From an uncultured bacterium (GTDB lineage: Bacteria > Patescibacteriota > Minisyncoccia > Phycocordibacterales > CAIZIN01): a stretch of 21,292 nucleotides of DNA. The DNA is taken from the NCBI GenBank assembly GCA_903933085.1, contig CAIZIN010000073.1, positions 1 to 21,292 on the forward strand. The letters run 5' to 3'. Below, piece after piece: positions 8,245 through 14,491 of the stretch; position 1 is the first letter of the stretch, and each line of letters starts with the position of its first letter. Below the pieces are notes generated by a model. That model was not told where the DNA came from, ran no database searches, and saw only the letters and a list, made by a program, of their open reading frames with translations. The position numbers and the translations under genes were made by a program.

Positions 8245-8865
8245 ATGTTAAAATCTCTAGAAAAGAAGGCGTTATGGAAGTCTCATGGTAAAGAACTCAT
8301 TTTTGTTTTTTTTGGTATCTTATTTTTGTCTATTATAGTACTTTTTTCCATTGATGCTGTGCCGACAGAGCTTGAATTAAGTCCAAGTGTGTCGACAGAT
8401 AAAGAAATAACTGTGAAGAATGATATTAAAGCTGTTTTGCCTAATCATATAAAAATTCCAAAAATCGGAGTAGATGTTTCTGTATCTAATCCTGAGAGTG
8501 ATTCTATTGATATCTTAGATGAATATTTGAAAAAAGGTTCCGTACATTATCCTGGTTCTGGATCATTAACTGTTGGGAATATGTTTTTATTTGCTCACAG
8601 TACTGGTTTTAAGGTTGTACAAAACCAAGCCTACAAAGCTTTTAATAATTTAAAGAATTTATCTGCTGGTGATTCTATATTTGTAAGTGGGGAAGATGGA
8701 AAAACGTACGTATATAAAGTATCTAGTGTGAAATTAGCGACTGATAAAGATGTTTTGGTAACTTTTGATGGTAAAGATCGAATGATTACTCTCTCGACCT
8801 GTAACACTTTTGGTCAAAAGGCAGAAAGATACGTAGTTGAGGCGTATTTTAGCGATATTCAATAA
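8245..8865 (+). CDS. Sortase family transpeptidase
   Basis: Cysteine transpeptidase that cleaves a C-terminal sorting signal and attaches the surface protein to the envelope. It has 206 residues. A basic N-terminus and one membrane segment (about 17-36) place the catalytic domain outside. The sortase fold begins near HIKIPKIGVDVSV. The catalytic triad is visible: H118 in LFAHST, C186 in TLSTC and R195 in ERYVVEA, with KGSVHYPGSG near 97-106 as in class D/E/F-like sortases. The class is not assigned. The next gene ends in VPYTG plus a membrane helix and is the likely substrate. The promoter places the start at 8245 with no leader. Confidence 0.92.
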   Translation: MLKSLEKKALWKSHGKELIFVFFGILFLSIIVLFSIDAVPTELELSPSVSTDKEITVKNDIKAVLPNHIKIPKIGVDVSVSNPESDSIDILDEYLKKGSVHYPGSGSLTVGNMFLFAHSTGFKVVQNQAYKAFNNLKNLSAGDSIFVSGEDGKTYVYKVSSVKLATDKDVLVTFDGKDRMITLSTCNTFGQKAERYVVEAYFSDIQ

Positions 8866-8870
8866 AATAG

Positions 8871-8899
8871 TTGACACGATTGTACTTCTGGTGTATAAT
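8871..8899 (+). promoter_or_regulatory. Fully consensus promoter of the repeat-rich surface protein
   Basis: TTGACA (8871-8876), a 17-nt spacer and TATAAT (8894-8899): an exact sigma-70 consensus, suggesting strong expression. It lies just after the sortase stop. The ATG at 8907 is 7 nt beyond the -10, implying a leaderless mRNA. It also shows that an upstream TTG at 8871 in the same frame is not the start. Confidence 0.9.
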
Positions 8900-8906
8900 G
8901 GTGTAT

Positions 8907-10370
8907 ATGAAAACATTAACCAAAAAGTTAAGTATATTATCTTTTGCCGCCATATTTTTTGTGGTGTTTGCAGTTCTGTTTACAGTAACTGAAACAAAAG
9001 CAAATGCTTACTACGACTCAGGTTACGGATCTTATTATGATTCAGGTTATGGGTCTTATTACGATTCAGGTTATGGATCTTATTATGATTCTGGTTACGG
9101 ATCTTACGACTCCGGTTATGGATCTTATTACGATTCTGGCTACGGATCTTACGACTCCGGTTATGGATCTTATTATGATTCAGGATATAGTTCGTCTTAT
9201 TATGGTGGCTATGACGACTATTGTTATGATTGTTATGATTACAGTTATGACGACTATTGTTATGATTGTTATGATTACATTTATGATGATTATTGTTATG
9301 ATTGTGTTTATATACCACCATGTACAACTTGTGAGCCAGTACCTCCTGTTCAAAATTTAATTGTCTCTTGTTCTGCAAATAGAAATAACATTGAGACTGA
9401 CCAATCTGTAACTTGGACAGCTCACGCTTCAGGAGGTACTGGATCATATTCATATTCTTGGAGTGGTACAGATAGTCTTTCGGGTAGTGGCAGTCAAATA
9501 ACAAAAACTTACTATTCAGAAGGTTCGAAAAATGCACATGTCACTGTCACATCAGGTAATAAAACCGCTTCTGCTGATTGTGGAGTTGTATATGTTGAAG
9601 AAAGAGAACAAACATTAACTGGTTCTTGTTCTGTAGATGATTCTAGTATAAATAGAAATCAATCTGTGGAATGGAGTGCAGATGCTTCTGGTGGAAATGG
9701 TTCTTATTCATACGAATGGTCTGGTACTTATCCTCTATCTGGAAGGTCTGGACGAAATGTTAGTGTTCGTTATGATTCTACCGGTACAAAATATGGAACT
9801 GTTACGATTCGTTCTGGCGGGGCCTCAATAACTCGCTCTTGTGGCACTGTGTATGTAGAAGATAATAATCAAAACTATAATGATCTAAATCTTTCGTGTA
9901 CTGTAAACAATGCCAATCTCTTAATTGGGCAAACAGCAATTTGGAATACTTCAGTTTATGGTGGTAATGGAAATTATTACTATTCATGGACTGGTACAGA
10001 TGGTATATATGGAAATAGCTCATCTGTTTCAAAGAGCTTTAACACTATTGGATCAAAATATGCAACGGTAACGGTGACTTCAGATGGTAGAACGAAGACT
10101 CTTACTTGTCCAACTGTTGTAGTTGGAATGATACAGACTCCAATTCAAGGTAATAATGCATCTCTTTCATCTGTTTATTTGAACCAAGTACCGTATACTG
10201 GTGTGGGAGATAATCCAAAATTTGTTGCCTTCATTATTGGACTCTTTATGTTTAGTGCGTTGGGAGCTTATATGATAGTTTCAAAACGTGCGAAGATCGA
10301 AAGAAAAAATAAGATTCTTGATTTCAAACATGAAAATATGTTGAAGCGAGGATTGGAAAATAGTAAATAA
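8907..10370 (+). CDS. Tyr/Gly/Cys-rich repeat surface protein with sortase-type sorting signal
   Basis: A 487-residue secreted protein, not recognised as a named family. The signal peptide is residues 1-34, with cleavage predicted after ANA, directly before the repeats. Residues 35-96 are eight YYDSGYGS-type units (six of 8 and two of 7 residues). Residues 102-136 are three units of about 12 residues of the form YDDYCYDCYDY, then PPCTTCEP. From about 151 to 412 come three homologous Ig/PKD-like domains of about 83 residues, each starting with SC and containing GGxGxYxYxWxGT and one late Cys. Residues 428-432 (VPYTG), a membrane helix (about 437-460) and a basic tail form an LPxTG-like anchor. 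Unlike classical substrates the cytoplasmic tail is about 30 residues long. It lies beside the sortase. A structural or adhesive coat or fibre protein is inferred. Confidence 0.8.
   Translation: MKTLTKKLSILSFAAIFFVVFAVLFTVTETKANAYYDSGYGSYYDSGYGSYYDSGYGSYYDSGYGSYDSGYGSYYDSGYGSYDSGYGSYYDSGYSSSYYGGYDDYCYDCYDYSYDDYCYDCYDYIYDDYCYDCVYIPPCTTCEPVPPVQNLIVSCSANRNNIETDQSVTWTAHASGGTGSYSYSWSGTDSLSGSGSQITKTYYSEGSKNAHVTVTSGNKTASADCGVVYVEEREQTLTGSCSVDDSSINRNQSVEWSADASGGNGSYSYEWSGTYPLSGRSGRNVSVRYDSTGTKYGTVTIRSGGASITRSCGTVYVEDNNQNYNDLNLSCTVNNANLLIGQTAIWNTSVYGGNGNYYYSWTGTDGIYGNSSSVSKSFNTIGSKYATVTVTSDGRTKTLTCPTVVVGMIQTPIQGNNASLSSVYLNQVPYTGVGDNPKFVAFIIGLFMFSALGAYMIVSKRAKIERKNKILDFKHENMLKRGLENSK
9009..9194 (+). 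repeat. 24/21-bp coding tandem repeat (YYDSGYGS)
   Basis: Eight tandem units, six of 24 bp and two of 21 bp, encode (Y)YDSGYGS, the last unit ending in YSS. Units differ at synonymous positions (TAC/TAT, GGA/GGG, TCA/TCT/TCC), so the peptide is more conserved than the DNA. Length changes are whole codons. Confidence 0.95.
9210..9314 (+). repeat. 36-bp coding tandem repeat (Cys/Tyr/Asp)
   Basis: Three units begin at 9210, 9246 and 9282 and encode YDDYCYDCYDY(S/I), the third diverging after YDC. Each unit provides a CxxC pair. Confidence 0.9.
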
Positions 10371-10385
10371 GAATAAATACAAAAT

Positions 10386-10418
10386 AAAAATACCGTACAC
10401 TTTGTGTACGGTATTTTT
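10386..10418. terminator. Bidirectional terminator between surface protein gene and thrS
   Basis: A 15-bp perfect stem (10386-10400 with 10404-10418, core TACCGTACAC) has a TTT loop. It has A-runs on one side and T-runs on the other, so it can end the + gene and the convergent minus-strand thrS. Confidence 0.85.
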
Positions 10419-10421
10419 ATT

Positions 10422-12308
10422 TTATTTCTTATTTCTTATTTCTTCAATAAGAATTGCTAGTAATTCTTCTTGGGTTGGTGTTCCGATTTTACCTTTGTCT
10501 CTGTTTTCTAAGGTGACAACTCCGGCCTCAATATCTTTGTCTCCAATAATTACTGTGTAGGGGATCATATCAACTTTTGCGGCACGTACTTTTTTACCAA
10601 AACCCTCATCTGAAATATCGCACTCCACTCGTATATCTTTTGACCTGAGTACTGTTGCAAGTTTCTTTGCATGTTCAATATGGTTTTCTCGGACCGGAAT
10701 AATTTTTACTTGTACTGGAGCAAGCCATGTTGGGAAAGCTCCTGCAAAGTGTTCAATAATAATTCCAAGGAATCTTTCTAAAGATCCAGAGATTGCTCGA
10801 TGAATAACAACTGGACGTTCTTTTTCACCCTTTTCATTTGTAAAGAAAAGATCAAATCTTTCAGGAAGATTAAAGTCACATTGAATTGTTGCAAGTTGCC
10901 ATTCGCGACCTAGAGCATCTTTAAACATGAAGTCTAATTTCGGTCCATAAAAGGCCGCCTCACCTCTTACTGGTTTATAATTTAAATTATTTTCCTTTGC
11001 AGCTCGCTCAAGTGCACCTTCCGCTTTTTCCCAAACTTCATCTGTCCCAAGGTATGCGCTTTTGTCATCTCCTCTTAATGAAAGTCGTACCCAGTAGTCA
11101 CTCATAAGCCCTACTGTTGTATAAAATTCTTTGATGATTCCAACTATGGTTGAAACTTCTTCCTCGATTTGTGTTGTTCTACAAAAGAGGTGGCCATCAT
11201 CTTGAGTGATTGATCGTACTCTTGTCAGGCCTGCTAATTGTCCAGTTTTTTCATCTCGATATACTGTGGCTGGCTCGAAGTATCGCACAGGCATATCACG
11301 GTAGGAGAATTGATTGTCCGCAAAAATCTGCATATGATGTGGACAATTCATTGGTTTCATAATGAAGCTTTCATCTTTACCTTGTACACGGAAAAGCTCA
11401 TCGCCAAATTTAGCTGCGTGCCCTGAGGTTACATAAAGTTCTTCTTTCGCGATATGTGGAGTCCATACTCTGTCATAGCCTTTTTGTTTGTGTAGTTCCC
11501 AAAGATAATCTTCAACAGCTTTACGAATAGCCATTCCTTTTGGTTGAAGAAGTGGAAGTCCTGCACCGATAAGTGAAGAGGTTGTAAAAAGTTTTAATTC
11601 TTTGCCAAGTTTTTTATGATCACGTTTTTTTGCTTCTTCCACAGTCCATTCATATTTCTCAAGTTCCTCTTTTGTGTTAAATGCTAAACCATAAATTCGT
11701 GTAAGCATTTTGTTTTTCTCATCACCGCGCCAGTAGGCACCGGCAATACGAGAAATTTTAAACGAATCAATTTCAATTTCTTTTGATGGATTTTCTAGAT
11801 GTCCTCCTCTGCAAAGATCAAAGAAACCAGTGGGTAGTTTATAATCGTTTGACTTTAGACTTTCAATACTGAAATCAAAATCTTTTGGACCTGAATAGTA
11901 AATAGTGATTTTTTCTCCCTTATCTGCGATTTCATTGATTAATTCAAGTTTGTACTCGTTGTCTGCAAAAATTTCAGTTGCTTCTTCTTTAGAAATTTCC
12001 AAATGTTTGAAACCTTCCCATGTGGCTAAAAGTTTCTTCATCGATTTTTCAATTTTTGCCAAATCATCTTCCTTTGGTGCATTCGATTTCTTGCTTGTAT
12101 TCAAGTCTGCATCGTCTGCGTTCAGTCCGCGTTTGTCTGCGTCGATTTTGTAATCAAAATCGAAATCATAGTAAAATCCATTGTCGATAGCAGGCCCTAA
12201 GGTCGGCATAGCCAAAGGATATAGCTCTTTTACACTCGCTGCCAAAAGGTGGGCGAGAGTATGTCGTTTATAAGATAGCATTTCTGCTGATTTATCTTCT
12301 GAGTTCAT
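10422..12308 (-). CDS. thrS: Threonine-tRNA ligase without TGS domain
   Basis: Class II ThrRS that charges tRNA-Thr and clears mischarged Ser-tRNA. It has 628 residues from the ATG at 12308. The frame continues upstream to 12353, but the extra 15 residues are hydrophobic and unlike the family. The usual N-terminal TGS domain is absent. The protein opens almost directly with the editing domain HTLAH (residues 16-20), continuing to CRGGH. The catalytic core shows zinc ligands Cys in MKPMNCPHHM, His in TQDDGHLFC and His in VVIHRAISGSLERF, then the anticodon-binding domain (WLAPVQVKIIPV...). After YYDFDFD there is an extra segment of about 25 residues absent from E. coli ThrS (see 12069-12152). 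A possible -10 (TATTAT) lies 7 nt before the chosen start. Confidence 0.93.
   Translation of the reverse strand: MNSEDKSAEMLSYKRHTLAHLLAASVKELYPLAMPTLGPAIDNGFYYDFDFDYKIDADKRGLNADDADLNTSKKSNAPKEDDLAKIEKSMKKLLATWEGFKHLEISKEEATEIFADNEYKLELINEIADKGEKITIYYSGPKDFDFSIESLKSNDYKLPTGFFDLCRGGHLENPSKEIEIDSFKISRIAGAYWRGDEKNKMLTRIYGLAFNTKEELEKYEWTVEEAKKRDHKKLGKELKLFTTSSLIGAGLPLLQPKGMAIRKAVEDYLWELHKQKGYDRVWTPHIAKEELYVTSGHAAKFGDELFRVQGKDESFIMKPMNCPHHMQIFADNQFSYRDMPVRYFEPATVYRDEKTGQLAGLTRVRSITQDDGHLFCRTTQIEEEVSTIVGIIKEFYTTVGLMSDYWVRLSLRGDDKSAYLGTDEVWEKAEGALERAAKENNLNYKPVRGEAAFYGPKLDFMFKDALGREWQLATIQCDFNLPERFDLFFTNEKGEKERPVVIHRAISGSLERFLGIIIEHFAGAFPTWLAPVQVKIIPVRENHIEHAKKLATVLRSKDIRVECDISDEGFGKKVRAAKVDMIPYTVIIGDKDIEAGVVTLENRDKGKIGTPTQEELLAILIEEIRNKK
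12069..12152 (-). repeat. In-frame repeat-like insertion inside thrS
   Basis: Encodes about 28 residues beginning YKIDADKRGLNADDADLN, between the conserved YYDFDFD and the helix LAKIEKSM. On the minus strand the DNA has GCAGAC three times with AACGCGGACTG between, and is visibly more GC-rich than its surroundings. E. coli ThrS has only a short loop here. It looks like a repeat tolerated in-frame. Confidence 0.55.
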
Positions 12309-12407
12309 AAAGTGAATAATAACAAATATTAACAATTTTAGCATGTTTGACAATCTACCATTGTGATGTAGTGTGCATATTGTACACAGTACAAAAGAAA
12401 GGAATAT

Positions 12408-12812
12408 ATGACAGATGAAGATAAGATTCTAGTTGTTCTTATTGTCCCCGAGAAAGAGTTGACGTTTCTCGGTATAGGTATTCAACGGGCGGGATTTCCT
12501 TATCCATACATTGATACCCTTGAAGGGGTTCGTCCAAAGCTTCGTGAAAGGGGAGAAGAAGTTGATTTGCTCTATTTTGACACCTCAGAAGTACGGGGGT
12601 ATTCTGGTGGTGAAGATGTTTTGGCATTTGTAAATGAGTTTTTACCACTTTGCCCGAATGCAAAAATTCTAGTCGCTGGTAACCCTCATTATGTAGATAT
12701 GTTTGAAAAATTACATAGGGTTTACTATCACCCATGCGAATATATGCCGCCGAGCATACTTGGAGAAAAAGCTCGAGAACTTTTGGCTGACAAATTAATA
12801 GACAAAAAATAG
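12408..12812 (+). CDS. Hypothetical alpha/beta protein
   Basis: A 134-residue soluble protein I cannot name. Alternating hydrophobic strands (ILVVLIV, VDLLYFD, AKILVAG) and helices suggest a small Rossmann or receiver-like fold. A conserved phospho-acceptor context is not convincing, so response-regulator function is not claimed. The ending PPSILGEKARELL is helical. The start is supported by an AAAGGA Shine-Dalgarno 4-5 nt upstream, one of the few clear ones in this window. It is divergent from thrS and ended by its own terminator. A partial TGTGCATA-containing dyad lies at 12371-12387 in its promoter region. Confidence 0.7.
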   Translation: MTDEDKILVVLIVPEKELTFLGIGIQRAGFPYPYIDTLEGVRPKLRERGEEVDLLYFDTSEVRGYSGGEDVLAFVNEFLPLCPNAKILVAGNPHYVDMFEKLHRVYYHPCEYMPPSILGEKARELLADKLIDKK

Positions 12813-12820
12813 CCACTCCC

Positions 12821-12852
12821 AAACTTCCTACCAAGCGGTACGGAAGTTTTTT
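12821..12852 (+). terminator. Intrinsic terminator after 12408-12812
   Basis: AAACTTCC (12821-12828) pairs with GGAAGTTT, with an inner TACC/GGTA pairing and a TTTTTT tract. Confidence 0.8.
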
Positions 12853-12879
12853 ATATATACATCCTATCTAGCATATAAT

Positions 12880-12925
12880 ATCACTATGCACATTATACAC
12901 GGCCGTGTATAATGTGCATAGTGAT
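12880..12925. repeat. Perfect 46-bp palindrome at the start of the Cas2-like gene
   Basis: Each 23-base half reads outward-in as ATCACTATGCACATTATACA plus CGG and is followed by its exact complement with no loop. A TATAAT (12874-12879) sits just upstream and another lies inside the right arm. The palindrome ends within the ATG at 12924. Its core 40 bp recur at 13515-13554 with two changes. It could be an operator, an mRNA hairpin or an element end. Confidence 0.95.
12886..12912 (+). other. Possible 8-codon leader ORF inside the palindrome
   Basis: ATG at 12886 reads MHIIHGRV and stops in TAATG, which overlaps another ATG (12912) in the frame of the Cas2-like gene. The ATG is 7 nt after a TATAAT (12874-12879), where a leaderless transcript would begin. 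The second palindrome encodes the same peptide. It may be coincidental because the palindrome fixes the bases. Confidence 0.25.
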
Positions 12926-13478
12926 GAAGGTAACAAGAAAAACAACAAAAGGGGATATTTCGAGGGCGATTCTTTCTACTGTACAGGTTGCTGGTATTTT
13001 GAGTGTGGGGTTAGTTGCTCCGAATGTGTTGGGAGCTTTATCGAAGCTTGGGATCCTACCTTCAAAATTTCCAAACGGAATAATTAATAGAGCTAGAAAT
13101 AACCTAGTAAAAAACGGCTGCCTAAAAAGAGATTCAAAAGGTTTTTTGCAATTGACCGAAAAGGGCCACAAAAAACTAATAAAATACATTTGTGAGGGTT
13201 ATGAATTAACAATACCGAGAATTTGGAATAAGAAGTGGCATGTGATTATTTTCGACATATCAGAAGGGAAAAGAGGTTTAAGAGATCGGCTTAGGTATTT
13301 TTTAGTTACAATGGGATTTCTTAGGTTGCAGGCGAGTGTTTGGGTGTTTCCGTATGACTGCTCAGAATTTATTTCTTTACTAAAAGCTGATCTAAAAATT
13401 GGTAGAGATGTATTATATATGGTGGTGGACAGTATCGAATGTGACGATAATCTAAAAAGATCTTTTGGTTTAAAATAG
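12924..13478 (+). CDS. Standalone PaaX/Cas2-like winged-helix protein
   Basis: 184 residues from the ATG at 12924; the frame also allows GTG 12921 and ATG 12912. The N-terminal third has a hydrophobic helix (AILSTVQVAGILSVGLVAPN), then a winged-helix-like DNA-binding region (GIINRARNNLVKNGCLKRDS...LTEKGHKKLIKY). The C-terminal ~80 residues match the ferredoxin-fold Cas2 / PaaX C-terminal pattern: WHVIIFDISEGKRGLRDRLR, LGF-type turn, LQASVWVFPYDC, and a final strand with YMVVDS. The Asp in IFDIS is at the position of the Cas2 catalytic Asp. Such proteins are common in CPR genomes and often labelled Cas2, but no cas1 or CRISPR array is present, so a regulator is more likely. It sits between two near-identical palindromes. 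Confidence 0.75.
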   Translation: MKVTRKTTKGDISRAILSTVQVAGILSVGLVAPNVLGALSKLGILPSKFPNGIINRARNNLVKNGCLKRDSKGFLQLTEKGHKKLIKYICEGYELTIPRIWNKKWHVIIFDISEGKRGLRDRLRYFLVTMGFLRLQASVWVFPYDCSEFISLLKADLKIGRDVLYMVVDSIECDDNLKRSFGLK

Positions 13479-13514
13479 TATTTATATTATTTGGTAAAAT
13501 TTCTTTAAATATTG

Positions 13515-13554
13515 ACTATGCACATTATACACGGTCGTGTGTAATGTGCATAGT
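13515..13554. repeat. Second TATGCACA palindrome, downstream of the Cas2-like gene
   Basis: A 40-bp near-perfect palindrome, identical to the core of 12880-12925 except for two substitutions. Its centre is exactly 632 bp from the other centre. Both substitutions turn a base pair into a G-T (G-U) wobble on the + strand, preserving the hairpin there. Confidence 0.9.
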
Positions 13555-13632
13555 TGGTTTTTGGGATGTTTGGTTTTAGTTTTGCATTTGGGTTTAGGTT
13601 TGTGTTTTGGTTTGGGTAGAGGAAAAATTGTT
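13551..13632 (+). other. C-depleted T/G-rich tract
   Basis: 82 bases with a single C, dominated by runs of T and G such as TTTGGGTTTAGGTTTGTG. It lies between the second palindrome and the hotdog gene promoter and has no convincing gene. The strand asymmetry is strong. Confidence 0.7.
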
Positions 13633-13646
13633 CGGGAAAATCATTT

Positions 13647-13677
13647 TTGACAAGGTTGGCAGGGGGGGGGCTATAAT
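13647..13677 (+). promoter_or_regulatory. Promoter with a G9 tract in its spacer
   Basis: TTGACA (13647-13652) and TATAAT (13672-13677) are both consensus. The spacer is 19 nt and contains nine consecutive G (13662-13670). The start codon at 13685 is 7 nt beyond the -10. Slippage in the G tract would change spacer length and promoter strength. Confidence 0.75.
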
Positions 13678-13684
13678 TGAGGGT

Positions 13685-14365
13685 ATGGAAAAATTACCAC
13701 ATCAAGAATACAGAGATGATGTAGCGAATAAGTTAAATAAAATGAGAGATGCAGGCAGAGATTCTAAAGATCCAAAATCTGAAATTACTAGAGCGAAGGC
13801 GGAGGGGTATTTGGAGGCGAAAAAGGAAGATGGTGAATATTTGTATCACAAAAAAGAGCATATGATTGATGGTGGAATTTTAAATTTAGAAAATGATGTT
13901 GAATCAAAGAAAACACTAAGACAGCTCAGATTGGAATTTTCTGGTTTAGATAAGTATTTAAAAGATAGTTCTGAGATTTATAGAATATTGCACATCCCTT
14001 TTCGAGATGGTTATTATGATTTTGAAAAAGAAGAGTTTGTCATTGAGATGGAGGCACACCAAGACTTTCAGGCCTATGAAGGATTTACACATGGTGGTGT
14101 GATAGCTTTTCTTATGGATATAGGTGGAGGTGTCGCTTCGTACATTAAGGCGCAAAAATTAGGCAAAAGTGTTGTTACAAAAAAAATAAAAGATATAGAA
14201 TTTCATCGTCCTATTAAAACTGGAGATAAGATAAGGGTAATTGGAAAAGTTATAGAATTTGATGGTAAGGATTTTCTCTCCACAACTACTATTTATTTAA
14301 AAAAAGGTGATAGAGAAAAAGAAGCTGTTACTGGTACTGTGATATTGGAAGTTGCCAATAAATAA
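13685..14365 (+). CDS. Hotdog-fold (PaaI/4HBT-like) thioesterase family protein with N-terminal extension
   Basis: 226 residues from the ATG at 13685. The open frame extends to 13607, but that part overlaps the promoter. The C-terminal ~130 residues resemble PaaI-type hotdog acyl-CoA thioesterases: AYEGFTHGGVIAFLMDIGGG (the HGG loop and central helix), then KKIKDIEFHRPIKTGDKI and VTGTVILEV strands. The first ~70 residues are charged and helical (HQEYRDDVANKLNKMRDAG...AKAEGYLEAKKEDGEYLYHK) and unrecognised. The natural acyl substrate is unknown. A GAGGG close to the ATG is too near for an ordinary Shine-Dalgarno. A G9 tract in the promoter spacer may make expression variable. Confidence 0.75.
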   Translation: MEKLPHQEYRDDVANKLNKMRDAGRDSKDPKSEITRAKAEGYLEAKKEDGEYLYHKKEHMIDGGILNLENDVESKKTLRQLRLEFSGLDKYLKDSSEIYRILHIPFRDGYYDFEKEEFVIEMEAHQDFQAYEGFTHGGVIAFLMDIGGGVASYIKAQKLGKSVVTKKIKDIEFHRPIKTGDKIRVIGKVIEFDGKDFLSTTTIYLKKGDREKEAVTGTVILEVANK

Positions 14366-14370
14366 ACTAA

Positions 14371-14411
14371 ATCCAAAACTCCCCGTTCCTACGGCTCGGG
14401 GAGTTTTGGAT
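14371..14411 (+). terminator. Hairpin terminator after hotdog gene
   Basis: A 14-bp stem (ATCCAAAACTCCCC, 14371-14384, with 14398-14411) has a 13-nt loop. A uridine-rich tail is poor (TATTAT), so efficiency is uncertain. Confidence 0.6.
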
Positions 14412-14479
14412 ATTATAAGAATTCTAAATTGGCTAGATCGTTGTTTAACACTGTCACTAAAAAGGCGATATAGTTATGT

Positions 14480-14485
14480 TATAAT
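14480..14485 (+). promoter_or_regulatory. -10 element of P-loop gene
   Basis: TATAAT lies 6 nt before the ATG at 14492, indicating a leaderless mRNA. No good -35 is seen. Confidence 0.5.
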
Positions 14486-14491
14486 TTCAAC

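Noticed and set aside
8871..8906. TTG start for the repeat-rich surface protein
   Set aside because: The TTG is the first three bases of the TTGACA -35 box; the signal peptide begins at the ATG at 8907.
9004..9360. Plus-strand frame of MDLIT-type repeats
   Set aside because: A shifted-frame shadow of the same tandem repeat, with no promoter or start signal of its own.
8980..9537. Minus-strand His/Asn-rich open frame opposite the surface protein gene
   Set aside because: It is the antisense image of the Tyr/Asp repeats; its low-complexity HNHNK pattern follows directly from the sense repeat.
12361..12407. TGTGCATA-containing dyad as a fourth palindrome copy
   Set aside because: Symmetry is only partial over 17 bp and the inner stem is missing. 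It could be a weak binding site but cannot be supported as a copy.
12924..13478. Cas2-like gene as evidence for a CRISPR-Cas system
   Set aside because: No cas1, effector gene or array of spaced direct repeats is present. The protein has an added winged-helix region as in PaaX-type regulators.
13607..13684. Longer start for the hotdog protein
   Set aside because: These codons cover the -35, the G9 tract and the -10 of a consensus promoter, and read low-complexity sequence.
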